Positions 27,204 through 37,817 of a stretch of 64,000 nt of DNA are shown here, in pieces. How positions within the stretch are numbered: the first letter of the stretch is position 1; every line of letters begins with the position of its first letter. The notes under the pieces are model-generated. The model saw nothing but the letters and a program-made list of their open reading frames with translations, searched no databases and was not told the DNA's origin. The DNA lies in NCBI GenBank assembly GCA_035506575.1, contig DATJPD010000177.1, forward strand, positions 12,591 to 76,590, written 5' to 3'. The translations under genes and the position numbers were made by a program. This DNA is from DATJPD01 sp035506575. Lineage in GTDB: Bacteria > Pseudomonadota > Alphaproteobacteria > CACIAM-22H2.

Positions 27204-27346
27204 GGAAGACTCGCACCCTCATGGTCCGGCAGGCGGCACCGTTGGGCACGGTGGCCGTCCTGTCAAGGACCGTGCTTGCGCGCGCCGGGGCCGGCGGCCA
27301 GTATCCGCGCACAAGGATGGCGGAAACGCGAGGAAGACTGGGGCAC

Positions 27347-27865
27347 ATGCGGCTGCATATTGGAGGTGACGTACGCAAGGAGGGGTGGACGGTCCTCAAT
27401 GTCCAGCCGGGGCCGCATGTCGACATGGTCGGGTCCTGCACCGATCTTTCGATGATCGCCGACGGCGCGGCCGAAGAGGTCTACGCGTCGCATGTGCTGG
27501 AACATCTCGATTATGCGCGAGAGCTGCCCAAGGCGCTGGCCGAAATCTTCCGCGTGCTGCGGCCGGGCGGCTGGGCCTTGATCGCGGTCCCCGATTTCGA
27601 GCTGCTGTGCCGGATGTTTCTTCATCCCCAGGCCCGGCCGATCGACCGCTGGGAGATCATGCGCCGTATCTTCGGCGGACAGGCCGATCCGTTCGACCTT
27701 CATAAGGTCGGGCTGTGGGACGGATATCTCGCCGGGCTCCTGGAGGGTGCCGGCTTCGTCGACATCCACCGCGTGGAGTCGTTCAACCTGTTCGACGACG
27801 GCAGCAAGGCGACCTACGGGGGCGTGCCGATCAGCCTCAATGTCCAGGCGCGCAAACCCGGCTAG
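27347..27865 (+). CDS. Small SAM-dependent methyltransferase (DUF-like, short form)
   Basis: 172 aa from the ATG at 27347, which has GAGGAA 11 nt upstream and begins MRLHIGG, a typical N-terminus for this group. An ATG at 27317 would add ten residues. The protein resembles the C-terminal half of a class I methyltransferase: YASHVLEHLDY matches the post-I/II region, followed by LRPGGWALIAVPD. The N-terminal GxGxG loop is reduced to HIGG. Such short forms are frequent in surface-glycan clusters. It is divergent from the GT41 operon and 74 bp ahead of leuS. Confidence 0.72.
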   Translation: MRLHIGGDVRKEGWTVLNVQPGPHVDMVGSCTDLSMIADGAAEEVYASHVLEHLDYARELPKALAEIFRVLRPGGWALIAVPDFELLCRMFLHPQARPIDRWEIMRRIFGGQADPFDLHKVGLWDGYLAGLLEGAGFVDIHRVESFNLFDDGSKATYGGVPISLNVQARKPG

Positions 27866-27939
27866 CCGGAGCACACCGGCGCGCGGGACCCGTTGGCAGA
27901 CCGGCAAATATCCCGTAAAGCAAGGCCCGAACCGACGGT

Positions 27940-30513
<2,574 letters not shown>

Positions 30514-30610
30514 CGCGCAGGACCTCGGGCCTTGGGCCGCCGCGCGCAGATTTCGCTTTGAAGAACGCCCCGGTTCGCGACCACGCGCATATCATCGGAG
30601 GAGCGGCGCA

Positions 30611-31885
30611 TCACGCCGCGGCCGGCAGCTTGACCAGGATCAAGCCCATCCGCCACAGCGAGCGGAAATACTCGCGTGCGAATTGCTCCGCCTCGTCGGC
30701 GCTGCCCGGCAGGCCTCCAGATCTGGCTGCGGCCAGGATGTTCTGGATCGAGCGGCGGCCGTCGACCTCGTTGAGCAGCCGCGCTTGCGAGGGAGAGATG
30801 ACTGTCTCCAGCCCCTGCCGGGTCAGTCGTGCGGGCCCGCCCTGTCCGTCCGGCTGACGGACGAAGACACCGGCGCGGCGGACCGGCACGTAGGCGAGCG
30901 CCCGGGGCCCGGCAAAATCGATCCGGTACTGCTCGGGCGGGCGGTCCGGCCGACAGGCCACGAAGAAATGACCCGGATTGCAGTGGAAGAGGTCGGTGGC
31001 CGCCCACATCTCGCGTTCGGGCAAGTTCGCGAGCGCCGCGAACAACGGATGATCCCTGCGCAGGCATCCGTCGGGATGGTAGTACGCGTTCTCGACCCAG
31101 CCCTGGAACACCAGCCCCGCATCCTCGACGAAACGCAGGCAGTCCTCAACCGTATAGCTGCGCTCGCGCGCATTCAGGAAGAGATCGACGAGCCCGGCAT
31201 CGAAATCCCTGTCGGCGCCGACGTTGATCACGCGCATCGGATGTTCGGGCGCCAGCGCCCCGAGCGTCTGCTTGATCACCGCGAGCGAGGCGTCATCCTG
31301 CGCGAGGCCGATGCGGCGGAACAGCGACTGCAGAATCTCGAGCCCTACCCGCCCGTAGCGGCCATAGAGATAGACGGCGATCGCACCGTCGCGGCGCAGG
31401 CAGGTCGCGAGCGTCTTCATCCCGCCGAGCGGATCGGCCATGTGGTGCAGCACGCCGGTCGACAGGATCAGATCGAACTCGCGCCCCAACGCCGGCACGT
31501 CCTCGATCGGCAGCCTCAGAAGCTCAAGGTTGTCGAGTGAATGCTTGTCGCGCAGATAGCGCTCATGCGACAGGGACGGCTCGCTCACGTCGATGCCGAG
31601 GACCCGGGCATTCCGGTTGTTGTAGGCGATGTCCGCCGCCTGGTTGCTGCCGCAGCCGGCGACCAGGATCTCCAGCGGCTGCGGATAATCGCGATCCGGC
31701 CAGAACAGCCGGTGCACCAACGCCGGATCGCACACATCGCGCCGGGCGCGGCAATGGACCTCGAGATCGCGAGTTGGGCGGGGATAGATCCACCGCCCGT
31801 ATTGCTGCGCGATCGCGTCGTCGAGGGGTGACACGGCACCCTGCGGCGCCGAAGCGTCAGCGCTTATGTTCGGACTGGATGGCAT
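30611..31885 (-). CDS. Class I methyltransferase with C-terminal winged-helix-like tail
   Basis: 424 aa. A YGRWIYP motif precedes the SAM-binding AGCGSN loop (about 77-82). LGIDVSE and STGVLHHMADP are the remaining class I motifs, so the core resembles the methyltransferase in the GT41 operon at 6894. After about residue 335 comes an extra domain containing EVDGRRSIQNIL and FRSLWRMGLILV, reminiscent of PqqD/RRE-like or other winged-helix folds. It is 86 bp downstream of the radical SAM/SPASM gene on the same strand, so the two may work as a pair. The domain comparison is by pattern only. Confidence 0.8.
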   Translation of the reverse strand: MPSSPNISADASAPQGAVSPLDDAIAQQYGRWIYPRPTRDLEVHCRARRDVCDPALVHRLFWPDRDYPQPLEILVAGCGSNQAADIAYNNRNARVLGIDVSEPSLSHERYLRDKHSLDNLELLRLPIEDVPALGREFDLILSTGVLHHMADPLGGMKTLATCLRRDGAIAVYLYGRYGRVGLEILQSLFRRIGLAQDDASLAVIKQTLGALAPEHPMRVINVGADRDFDAGLVDLFLNARERSYTVEDCLRFVEDAGLVFQGWVENAYYHPDGCLRRDHPLFAALANLPEREMWAATDLFHCNPGHFFVACRPDRPPEQYRIDFAGPRALAYVPVRRAGVFVRQPDGQGGPARLTRQGLETVISPSQARLLNEVDGRRSIQNILAAARSGGLPGSADEAEQFAREYFRSLWRMGLILVKLPAAA

Positions 31886-31969
31886 CGCCCCCTGACGCGC
31901 CGGAAAGACCGGCGGACGATGCTAACCAAATGCGACCCTGCGTGAATGCCAACTAAAGTCGGTGGTGCG

Positions 31970-31990
31970 TGTCAGGATTGTAAGCTTAGC
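31970..31990 (+). repeat. Short direct repeat, left copy, at the end of the radical SAM gene
   Basis: TGTCAGGATTGTAAGCTTAG here and TGTCAGGTTTTGTAAGCTAAGG at 33198-33219 share TGTCAGG and GTAAGCT with near-identical spacing. They bracket the radical SAM/SPASM gene. Both lie at the 3' ends of minus-strand genes. They could be an insertion or duplication footprint, or chance. Confidence 0.35.
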
Positions 31991-32994
31991 CCGGTTACGC
32001 CGGCCGGGTGTGCCGCCACCAGCCCGAGCTGCTCTGCCGCGGCCTGGATGCGCGCGACCGCGGCGGGGGTCTCGAGCTGAACGCGGTACGTGCAGGTCGA
32101 GCATGGCGGTTCCTTGTCGCCAAACAGGAAGAGGCTCCGACGCCATGCCGCCATCGTCGCATTCGACCAGATATCGAAGATGCTGCCGTCGCGGCCGATG
32201 ACCCCGACCAGATAGTCACGATGCGCGGGGTTGTCGCCGCGGATGTTGCAGCACGGAACGATCGTCCCGTCGCATTCGATCTGCAGCTCCGAAAAGACGG
32301 TGAAACAGGGCGAGCGCCGCCGGAACGGCGTCTTCGTCGCGATGGTGCCCGCGCGATCGTGCTTCAGCGGAATGCCGTTGATCACGGGCGGGTCATCGAG
32401 ATTGCGGCCGCGGACGATGACCGACATTCCGGGCTTGTAGGCGACCCGCGCGACGATAGCCGCCGGTTCATCCTGCACCAGCCGGTACGGGTGACCGAGG
32501 TCGTCCAGACGCGCCAGGACGCGTGCGCGCATCAGCTCCGGATCGTAGGCCTGCTGTTCACCGAGATAGACGCCAATCACCAGGACCCGGAGGCCCGCCG
32601 CGTAGAGTTCGTCGAGATAATCAGGGCTGAGATAATCGCCGTTCGAATACACGACCGTCTGCGCGTTCGGCAGCGCGTCGCGGCAGCGCCGAAGCCGTGC
32701 GAGGAAAAAATCTCGTTCCGCGAGCGGCTCGCAATAGCGGGCAAAGCAGAAGGTCCCGCTGTAGTCGATCGACGCGAGGTCGCCGAGCACCTGGTCGTAA
32801 ATCGCATCGTCCATGTGGTGCTTGACCGAACGCCGGTCGAGGAACGAGTTCGGGCAGAAAGGGCAGACACGGTTGCAGTATGACGTCACCTCGATCTCGA
32901 TCTTGGCGACCGAGCTCTTGAAAATCTGCCGCCCGTGAGGATGGCCCCCCGAGAAATGATACGGGCTGATCTGTAGGTCGAGACTCGTGCTCAT
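31972..32994 (-). CDS. Radical SAM/SPASM-domain protein (paralogue)
   Basis: 340 aa, aligned without gaps at the N-terminus with the protein at 23965. C40, C44 and C47 (CNRVCPFC) hold the radical SAM cluster at identical positions, and LASIDYSG and YSNGDYLSPDYLDELYAAGL match the paralogue. The SPASM-like part has C-x12-G-x4-CC (IVPCCN) and CSTC. The start at 32994 (MSTSLDL) is preferred over the longer open frame by this alignment. It is followed by a methyltransferase gene. The two paralogues flank leuS, so the accessory island resumes on the far side of that gene. Confidence 0.88.
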   Translation of the reverse strand: MSTSLDLQISPYHFSGGHPHGRQIFKSSVAKIEIEVTSYCNRVCPFCPNSFLDRRSVKHHMDDAIYDQVLGDLASIDYSGTFCFARYCEPLAERDFFLARLRRCRDALPNAQTVVYSNGDYLSPDYLDELYAAGLRVLVIGVYLGEQQAYDPELMRARVLARLDDLGHPYRLVQDEPAAIVARVAYKPGMSVIVRGRNLDDPPVINGIPLKHDRAGTIATKTPFRRRSPCFTVFSELQIECDGTIVPCCNIRGDNPAHRDYLVGVIGRDGSIFDIWSNATMAAWRRSLFLFGDKEPPCSTCTYRVQLETPAAVARIQAAAEQLGLVAAHPAGVTGLSLQS

Positions 32995-33197
32995 CGGTGG
33001 CGGATCCACGTCTGCGGAGCAGAGCCGACGAGGCGGACCAATTTGCGCGCCGGTGCGGCGCGAGCGCATCGCCGACTCGCTATGAATCGGGCCTCGCGAT
33101 GCTATCGGGAGGAGCGTGTGCTCGAACGCTATCTTGAGCGCATCATCCGAAAGGAGATGACAAAAAGAGGAACCGTTGGCCGAACGTCGGTACGGCC

Positions 33198-33219
33198 TGT
33201 CAGGTTTTGTAAGCTAAGG
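33198..33219 (+). repeat. Short direct repeat, right copy
   Basis: Partner of the repeat at 31970-31990. It covers the stop codon region of the lipoprotein gene that ends at 33214. The two copies are about 1.2 kb apart, one radical SAM gene long. Confidence 0.35.
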
Positions 33220-33738
33220 GATATCCGGGAACTGTGACGTGTCGTTCGTGAACAGTTCGGCAATCGACTGTCCGATCAGCTCGCGGAAGTTCGGATCGTC
33301 CGGCCCGCTCACGGCCGGACCGCGGCTCACCACTTCCGTCACCAGGCGGTTGCCGTAGCAGTAATCGGCCACGAGCGCGCTGCCGGCCGTGGCTGACTGC
33401 ACCTGATTCGGGTTCTGGCACAGGTTCTGATTGCCGACCGGCGGTGCGCCGAATCCGATGACGACCGTGTAGCCGTTCCAGTCCGGGGGCGTGCCGAGCG
33501 CAAATCGATATTGGCCCCCCGTGTAGCGCGCGCGAAGCGCATCGACGACCGCCTGGGCCGGAACGGGGCTGTTGCGGACCACGACGGCATTGGTCCCGTT
33601 CTGGGCAATGCTTTGGACATAGGTCCCGGCTGAATACGTGGCAGCACCCTTCGAGCGCACCGTGGTGATCCCGCCACCGCATGCCGACAGCGCGACAGCC
33701 CCGGCAAGACAGACCAGCGTGGCTCCTGCTTTGTGCAT
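33214..33738 (-). CDS. Putative lipoprotein of unknown function
   Basis: 174 aa. A signal peptide ends in a clear lipobox (ALSAC, C20) followed by GGG, predicting a lipid-anchored periplasmic protein. The mature part contains a YSAGTYVQSIAQNG stretch and paired cysteines (NLCQNPNQ and DYCYGN) that could form a disulfide. GGAGG lies 6 nt before the ATG. I do not recognise the family. It is small and sits where an lptE might be expected, but it lacks LptE features and is on the opposite strand to leuS. Confidence 0.75.
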   Translation of the reverse strand: MHKAGATLVCLAGAVALSACGGGITTVRSKGAATYSAGTYVQSIAQNGTNAVVVRNSPVPAQAVVDALRARYTGGQYRFALGTPPDWNGYTVVIGFGAPPVGNQNLCQNPNQVQSATAGSALVADYCYGNRLVTEVVSRGPAVSGPDDPNFRELIGQSIAELFTNDTSQFPDIP

Positions 33739-33904
33739 CCAAACCTCCGGTGCGCGACACGTTCATTACAGCACTAGGGTGGCCACCTTGCCTAGGCGCG
33801 GGACATGGGCAGCCGGGAGGGGGAATATTGTGGTCGGCTGAATGGGGCATTACTGTTGCCACCAGGAGCGCCGGCGATCGTCGTCGGTGGAGAGGGAGAT
33901 CGAG

Positions 33905-35026
33905 ATGCGCAACCTGAAGTTTGGAGTATTGGGGCTCGGGCTGATGGCCGCGGCTTTGGGGCTGGCGCCTGGGGCGCAGGCCCAGGAGAAGATCGTGATT
34001 GCTGTTGCGGGCCCGATCACGGGACAGTATGCGGCGTTCGGCGAACAGATGCGGCGGGGGGCCGCGAGGGCGGTTGCCGACATCAATGCCAAGGGCGGGG
34101 TTATGGGCAAGCAGCTGCAGCTGGAGGTAGGGGACGATGCCTGCGATCCCAAGCAGGCGGTGGCGGTTGCGAACCAGCTGGCCTCGAAGGGGGTGGTGTT
34201 CGTGGCCGGGCATTACTGCTCGGGCTCCTCGATCCCGGCGTCTGAGGTGTATGCGGACGAGGGGATCCTGCAGATCTCGCCGGCCTCGACCAACCCGGTG
34301 CTGACCGACCGCGGGGACAAGTTCAAGAACGTGTTCCGGGTGTGCGGGCGCGACGACCAGCAGGGCGTTGTGGCGGGGGATTGGATCGCCGCCCATTACA
34401 AGGGCAAGAAGGTGGCGGTGGTCGACGACAAGTCGCAATACGGCAAGGGGTTGGCGGACTTTGCGCGCCAGGAGCTTCAGAAGAAGGGCATGAACGTGGT
34501 GCTGACGGAGTCGGTGAATGCGGGCGACAAGGACTTCACGGCGTTGATCAGCAAGATGAAGCAAGCGGGCGTGGACGTGATCTACTACGGCGGCTACCAC
34601 ACCGAGGCGGGGCTTCTGGTGCGCCAGGCGCGCGACCAGGGGCTGAAGGCGACGTTGGCCTCGGGCGACGCGCTGGTGACGACGGAGTTCTGGTCGATCT
34701 CCGGGCCGGCGGGGCAGGGGACGCTGATGACCTTCGATGCCGATCCGCGCAAGAACCCGGTGGCGGCGCCGATCGTGGCCGAGTTCAAGAAGGATGGCTA
34801 CGACCCGGAAGGCTATACGCTCTACACCTACGCGGCGGTGCAGATCTTCGCCAAGGCGGCGACGCAGGCGAAATCGACCAAGCTGAGCGCCCTCCTGCCG
34901 GTGCTGCACCAGACGCAGTTCGAGACGGTTCTGGGACCGATCGCCTTCAACGCCAAGGGCGACGTGACCACGCCGGCCTACAAGGTCTACGCCTGGAAAG
35001 ACGGCAAATACGACTACGCGAACTGA
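33905..35026 (+). CDS. Branched-chain amino acid-type ABC substrate-binding protein (LivK-like)
   Basis: 373 aa periplasmic binding protein. The start is at 33905, where a purine-rich GGAGAGGGAG precedes MRNLKFG. The signal peptide ends near AQAQ (residue 26). Mature landmarks are AVAGPITGQYAAFGEQMRRGA, DDACDPKQAV and the ligand-hinge GHYCSGSSIPAS. It would bring Leu/Ile/Val or a similar ligand to a LivHMGF permease. It is an orphan, with no permease beside it. Glycine is mostly GGG in the first part, unlike its GGC-preferring neighbours. A strong terminator follows. Confidence 0.93.
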   Translation: MRNLKFGVLGLGLMAAALGLAPGAQAQEKIVIAVAGPITGQYAAFGEQMRRGAARAVADINAKGGVMGKQLQLEVGDDACDPKQAVAVANQLASKGVVFVAGHYCSGSSIPASEVYADEGILQISPASTNPVLTDRGDKFKNVFRVCGRDDQQGVVAGDWIAAHYKGKKVAVVDDKSQYGKGLADFARQELQKKGMNVVLTESVNAGDKDFTALISKMKQAGVDVIYYGGYHTEAGLLVRQARDQGLKATLASGDALVTTEFWSISGPAGQGTLMTFDADPRKNPVAAPIVAEFKKDGYDPEGYTLYTYAAVQIFAKAATQAKSTKLSALLPVLHQTQFETVLGPIAFNAKGDVTTPAYKVYAWKDGKYDYAN

Positions 35027-35049
35027 CCCGCGAACCTGACAAGCCTGAC

Positions 35050-35084
35050 ACGGCCCGGCTCCCCAGCCGGGCCGTTTTCTTTTC
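35050..35084 (+). terminator. Intrinsic terminator after the LivK-like gene
   Basis: A perfect 11-bp stem (ACGGCCCGGCT/AGCCGGGCCGT) closes a CCCC loop and is followed by TTTCTTTT. It lies 23 bp past the stop. Confidence 0.92.
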
Positions 35085-35139
35085 GCAGCATGTCTAAGTG
35101 CCTGGAAATACGGATTGATTCAAAAGTTGTACGACTTTC

Positions 35140-35170
35140 GTTGATAGACGCTGGTTCTGCGGTTAAGGTC
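35140..35170 (+). promoter_or_regulatory. Shared upstream block of the TPR-methyltransferase gene
   Basis: This 31-nt block matches 36205-36235 at 22 of 31 positions without gaps. The ends are conserved: GTTGAT at the left and CGGTTAAGGTC at the right. It ends 28 nt before the TTG start, as its partner ends 31 nt before the next gene's start. It may be a promoter, leader or operator copied with the genes. Confidence 0.4.
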
Positions 35171-35198
35171 CCGGGACTCTGCACGGGACGCCGCCGCT

Positions 35199-36131
35199 TT
35201 GTCGTTTCTGGCTTTTCCTCCCGAGATCGCGCGCAAGCTTCAGGACGCCGTCGCTCATCACCGGGGCGGCGACATCGATGCGGCGATCGCGCTCTACACC
35301 GAGATTCTCGACGTTGAGCCGGAGCACACGCAAACGCTCCAGCTGCTTGGCCAGGCGCGCCTCAGGCGGCGCGACATCGAGGCCGCGGAGGAATGTTTCC
35401 AGCGCATCCTCGCGCGCCAGCCGGAAAACCTGCGGGCCCGGGAATGGCTGGGCGAGGCGCAACACCGCCGCGGCGACCTCGACTCCGCCGCCGCGACCTA
35501 CGCCGCCTGCCTCACCGGCCGCGACGGCGACCGGGCGATCGAGGACAAGCTCGCCGCGATTGCATATGCGCGCGAGCACCTGCAGACGCGGGCCGGCTTC
35601 CGCTTGCGCGCCGAGCTGCTCGAATATGCGTTGCGCCAGGCTCCCGCGGACGGGCTAATGCTCGAGCTGGGCGTGGCCAGCGGCGTGACGCTGCGCTTCC
35701 TCGCCACGCTGACGCGCGGCCCGGTTTACGGCTTCGACAGCTTTGCGGGCCTGCCCGACGACTGGCAGCCGAGCTACCCGGCTGGCGCGTTCGCCCAGAC
35801 GAAGCTGCCATCCAGCCTGCCGCCCAATGCGCATCTCGTGATCGGGCTCTTCGCCGACACGCTGCCGGCGTTCCGCGCGGCCCATCCCGAGCCGATCAGG
35901 TTCCTGCATGTCGATTGCGACCTCTACGCATCGACCAAGGTCGTTTTCGATACGCTGGGCGACCGGCTCATGCCCGGCGGGGTGATCGTTTTCGACGAAT
36001 ACTTGGCCTATCCGGGCTGGCGCGAACACGAGTATCGCGCGTTTCAGGAATTCATCGCGCACACGGGGCGGACGTTCGAGTATGTCGGCTGGATTCCGGG
36101 CGGTATGCAGGTGGCCGTTAAGGTCGGCTAG
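35199..36131 (+). CDS. TPR-TylF-type methyltransferase fusion
   Basis: 310 aa. The start is TTG, the only credible one before the in-frame TAG at 35145. Residues 1-110 carry about three TPRs (DAAIALYTEILDVEPEHTQ, EAAEECFQRILARQPE). Residues 130-310 are a TylF/macrocin O-methyltransferase-type domain with LELGVASGVTLRFLA, FDSFAGLPDDW and the metal-binding HVDCDLYAST. TylF enzymes O-methylate sugars. A TPR arm on such a domain suggests methylation of a protein-attached sugar or docking to a TPR partner; that is inference. It fits the TPR theme of the island. Confidence 0.85.
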   Translation: MSFLAFPPEIARKLQDAVAHHRGGDIDAAIALYTEILDVEPEHTQTLQLLGQARLRRRDIEAAEECFQRILARQPENLRAREWLGEAQHRRGDLDSAAATYAACLTGRDGDRAIEDKLAAIAYAREHLQTRAGFRLRAELLEYALRQAPADGLMLELGVASGVTLRFLATLTRGPVYGFDSFAGLPDDWQPSYPAGAFAQTKLPSSLPPNAHLVIGLFADTLPAFRAAHPEPIRFLHVDCDLYASTKVVFDTLGDRLMPGGVIVFDEYLAYPGWREHEYRAFQEFIAHTGRTFEYVGWIPGGMQVAVKVG

Positions 36132-36148
36132 TTCCCGTGGCCTGACGC

Positions 36149-36176
36149 AAGCCTTTGAAAGGCTTCGCAACTTTTT
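36149..36176 (+). terminator. Possible weak terminator after the TPR-methyltransferase gene
   Basis: A 7-bp perfect stem (AAGCCTT/AAGGCTT) with a TGA loop is followed six bases later by TTTTT. The stem is only moderately GC-rich and the T-run is displaced, so termination may be partial. Confidence 0.4.
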
Positions 36177-36204
36177 CCTGACAGCCCTAGGTCTTACGCC
36201 CTTG

Positions 36205-36235
36205 GTTGATGAACAGCTGCTCCCCGGTTAAGGTC
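36205..36235 (+). promoter_or_regulatory. Shared upstream block of the TPR-oxygenase gene
   Basis: Partner of 35140-35170 (22 of 31 identical). It ends 31 nt before the ATG at 36267. Confidence 0.4.
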
Positions 36236-36266
36236 GTGAATGACGTCGGCGCAACGATGACGCCGC

Positions 36267-37802
36267 ATGTATTTCGCGCCGACCCAGCCGGCTACAGCCT
36301 TGCTTCACGACGCTTCCATCGCCCCGACCTCGCGCACCGCTTCATCCTCCGGAGGGTACCTCCGCGCGGCGGCCGAGCAAGCCTTCGCCGAGGCGGTGCG
36401 CCAGCATCGCGCCGGCAATCCGGCCGAAGCGTTCCGGCTCGCGGCGCACGCGGCCGATCTCGATCCGACATTCTCCGAGGCGAGCCTCGAGCTGGCGCGG
36501 CTGCTGACGGCCGCACGGCGTTTCGACGATGCGGAACGTGTTCTGCGGCGCGCGCTGGATGCCGTTCCGCGCCATTTCGGCCTGGCGCTGAACCTTGGCG
36601 TGCTCCTCTGTCAGACCAGCCGGACCGCCGAGGGACTTCAATGGCTGCAGCGGGCCTGCGACATCCAGCCGGATTCGGCCATGGCGCATTACAACCTCGC
36701 GAATGCGCTGAAGGCGTTGGGCCGCCTGGATGATGCCGCCGCGAGCTACGGCGCCGCCCTCGCCCGCGATCCGAATCTGGCGGGGGCCTACGGCAATCTC
36801 GGCAACACCCTGGCCGAGCTCGGGCGGCCCCTCGAGGCAGCCGCCGCGCACCAGAAGGCAACCGAGCTGCGCCGCGATCCGGCGCGGCCGCCGCTTCCGG
36901 GCGATGAGTTCGCCGCGCGCACGAGTGCGGGCAAGCTTCGGCACGACATCGAGCAGATCGAATACCTCCTCGCGCGGGGCGCGATCGGCGCCGAGTACGG
37001 ACGCGTGCTTGCGGAATACCGGGCCGTCGCCGCGGCATTGCCGACGCCTGCGGCCGGCACGCATATCGTCGACCTGCCGGCGCCGTTGCGGGACCGCATG
37101 GCTGGCACCTACAACCGGCTCTGGCACAAATACGAACCGCGAGCACTGGCCGGCGGCGCGCTCAACCCGTCCCTCGACCGTTCGGCCATCGAGGCCGATT
37201 ACATCCGCAACCAGCCCGGGATCACGCATGTCGACGCGTTCCTGCGGCCCGAAGCATTGGCCGAGCTGCGCCGGTTCTGTCTCGAATCGACCGTGTGGTT
37301 CCAGTTCAAGTACGCGAACGGCTATCTGGGCGCGTACTGGGAGGCCGGCTTCTGGTGTCCGCTCCTGGAGCAGGTGTCCGAAGAGCTGCGTCTGGCATTG
37401 CCGGGGATTTTCCGGCACCACAAGCTGCGCAAGTGCTGGGCGTTCAAATACGACAGCCGCCTGTCCGGGATTCCGATGCACGCCGATTTCGCGGCGGTGA
37501 ACGTCAATTTCTGGATCACCCCGGACCAGGCGAATCTCGACTCCGGGAGCGGCGGCCTCGTGGTGTGGGACAAGGAAGCGCCGGCCGACTGGGATTTCGC
37601 GGACTACAACGCCAACGAGGCGGCGATGCGGAATTTCCTTGCCCGCAACGGCGCGCGGCCGGTGCGTATCCCGCACCGCCAGAACCGGATGGTGATCTTC
37701 AACTCGGACCTCTTCCACGAAACCGACCGCATCAAATTCGCCGAGGGCTACGAGAGCCGCCGGATCAACATCACGCTTCTCTACGGCGCGCGCGGCCCGT
37801 AG
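36267..37802 (+). CDS. TPR-2OG-Fe(II) oxygenase fusion
   Basis: 511 aa. Residues 30-200 carry five or so TPRs (AMAHYNLANALKALGRLDDA, GNLGNTLAELGRPLEA). After a linker, the C-terminal domain (about 320-510) is a 2OG oxygenase. The HxD motif is H405-A-D407 (PMHADF), the distal histidine is H484 (LFHETD), and an arginine pair at 498-499 would bind 2-oxoglutarate. GGLVVWD and MVIFNSD are typical core strands. The TPR arm should recruit a protein substrate, so protein hydroxylation is a fair inference. It shares an upstream sequence block with the TPR-methyltransferase gene. Confidence 0.85.
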   Translation: MYFAPTQPATALLHDASIAPTSRTASSSGGYLRAAAEQAFAEAVRQHRAGNPAEAFRLAAHAADLDPTFSEASLELARLLTAARRFDDAERVLRRALDAVPRHFGLALNLGVLLCQTSRTAEGLQWLQRACDIQPDSAMAHYNLANALKALGRLDDAAASYGAALARDPNLAGAYGNLGNTLAELGRPLEAAAAHQKATELRRDPARPPLPGDEFAARTSAGKLRHDIEQIEYLLARGAIGAEYGRVLAEYRAVAAALPTPAAGTHIVDLPAPLRDRMAGTYNRLWHKYEPRALAGGALNPSLDRSAIEADYIRNQPGITHVDAFLRPEALAELRRFCLESTVWFQFKYANGYLGAYWEAGFWCPLLEQVSEELRLALPGIFRHHKLRKCWAFKYDSRLSGIPMHADFAAVNVNFWITPDQANLDSGSGGLVVWDKEAPADWDFADYNANEAAMRNFLARNGARPVRIPHRQNRMVIFNSDLFHETDRIKFAEGYESRRINITLLYGARGP

Positions 37803-37817
37803 CGGTCGCGCCCGCGG

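Noticed and set aside
30514..30610. Terminator search downstream of leuS
   Set aside because: No stable stem followed by a T-run was found.
33118..33237. Possible 39-codon plus-strand ORF (GTG start after GGGAGGAG) beside the radical SAM gene, considered as a precursor peptide
   Set aside because: It is divergent from the radical SAM gene, runs into the 3' end of the lipoprotein gene, and its basic sequence resembles no known precursor. The Shine-Dalgarno match alone is not enough.
33214..33738. Lipoprotein considered as the missing LptE
   Set aside because: It is on the opposite strand to leuS/holA and lacks the LptE-type motif after the lipidated cysteine.
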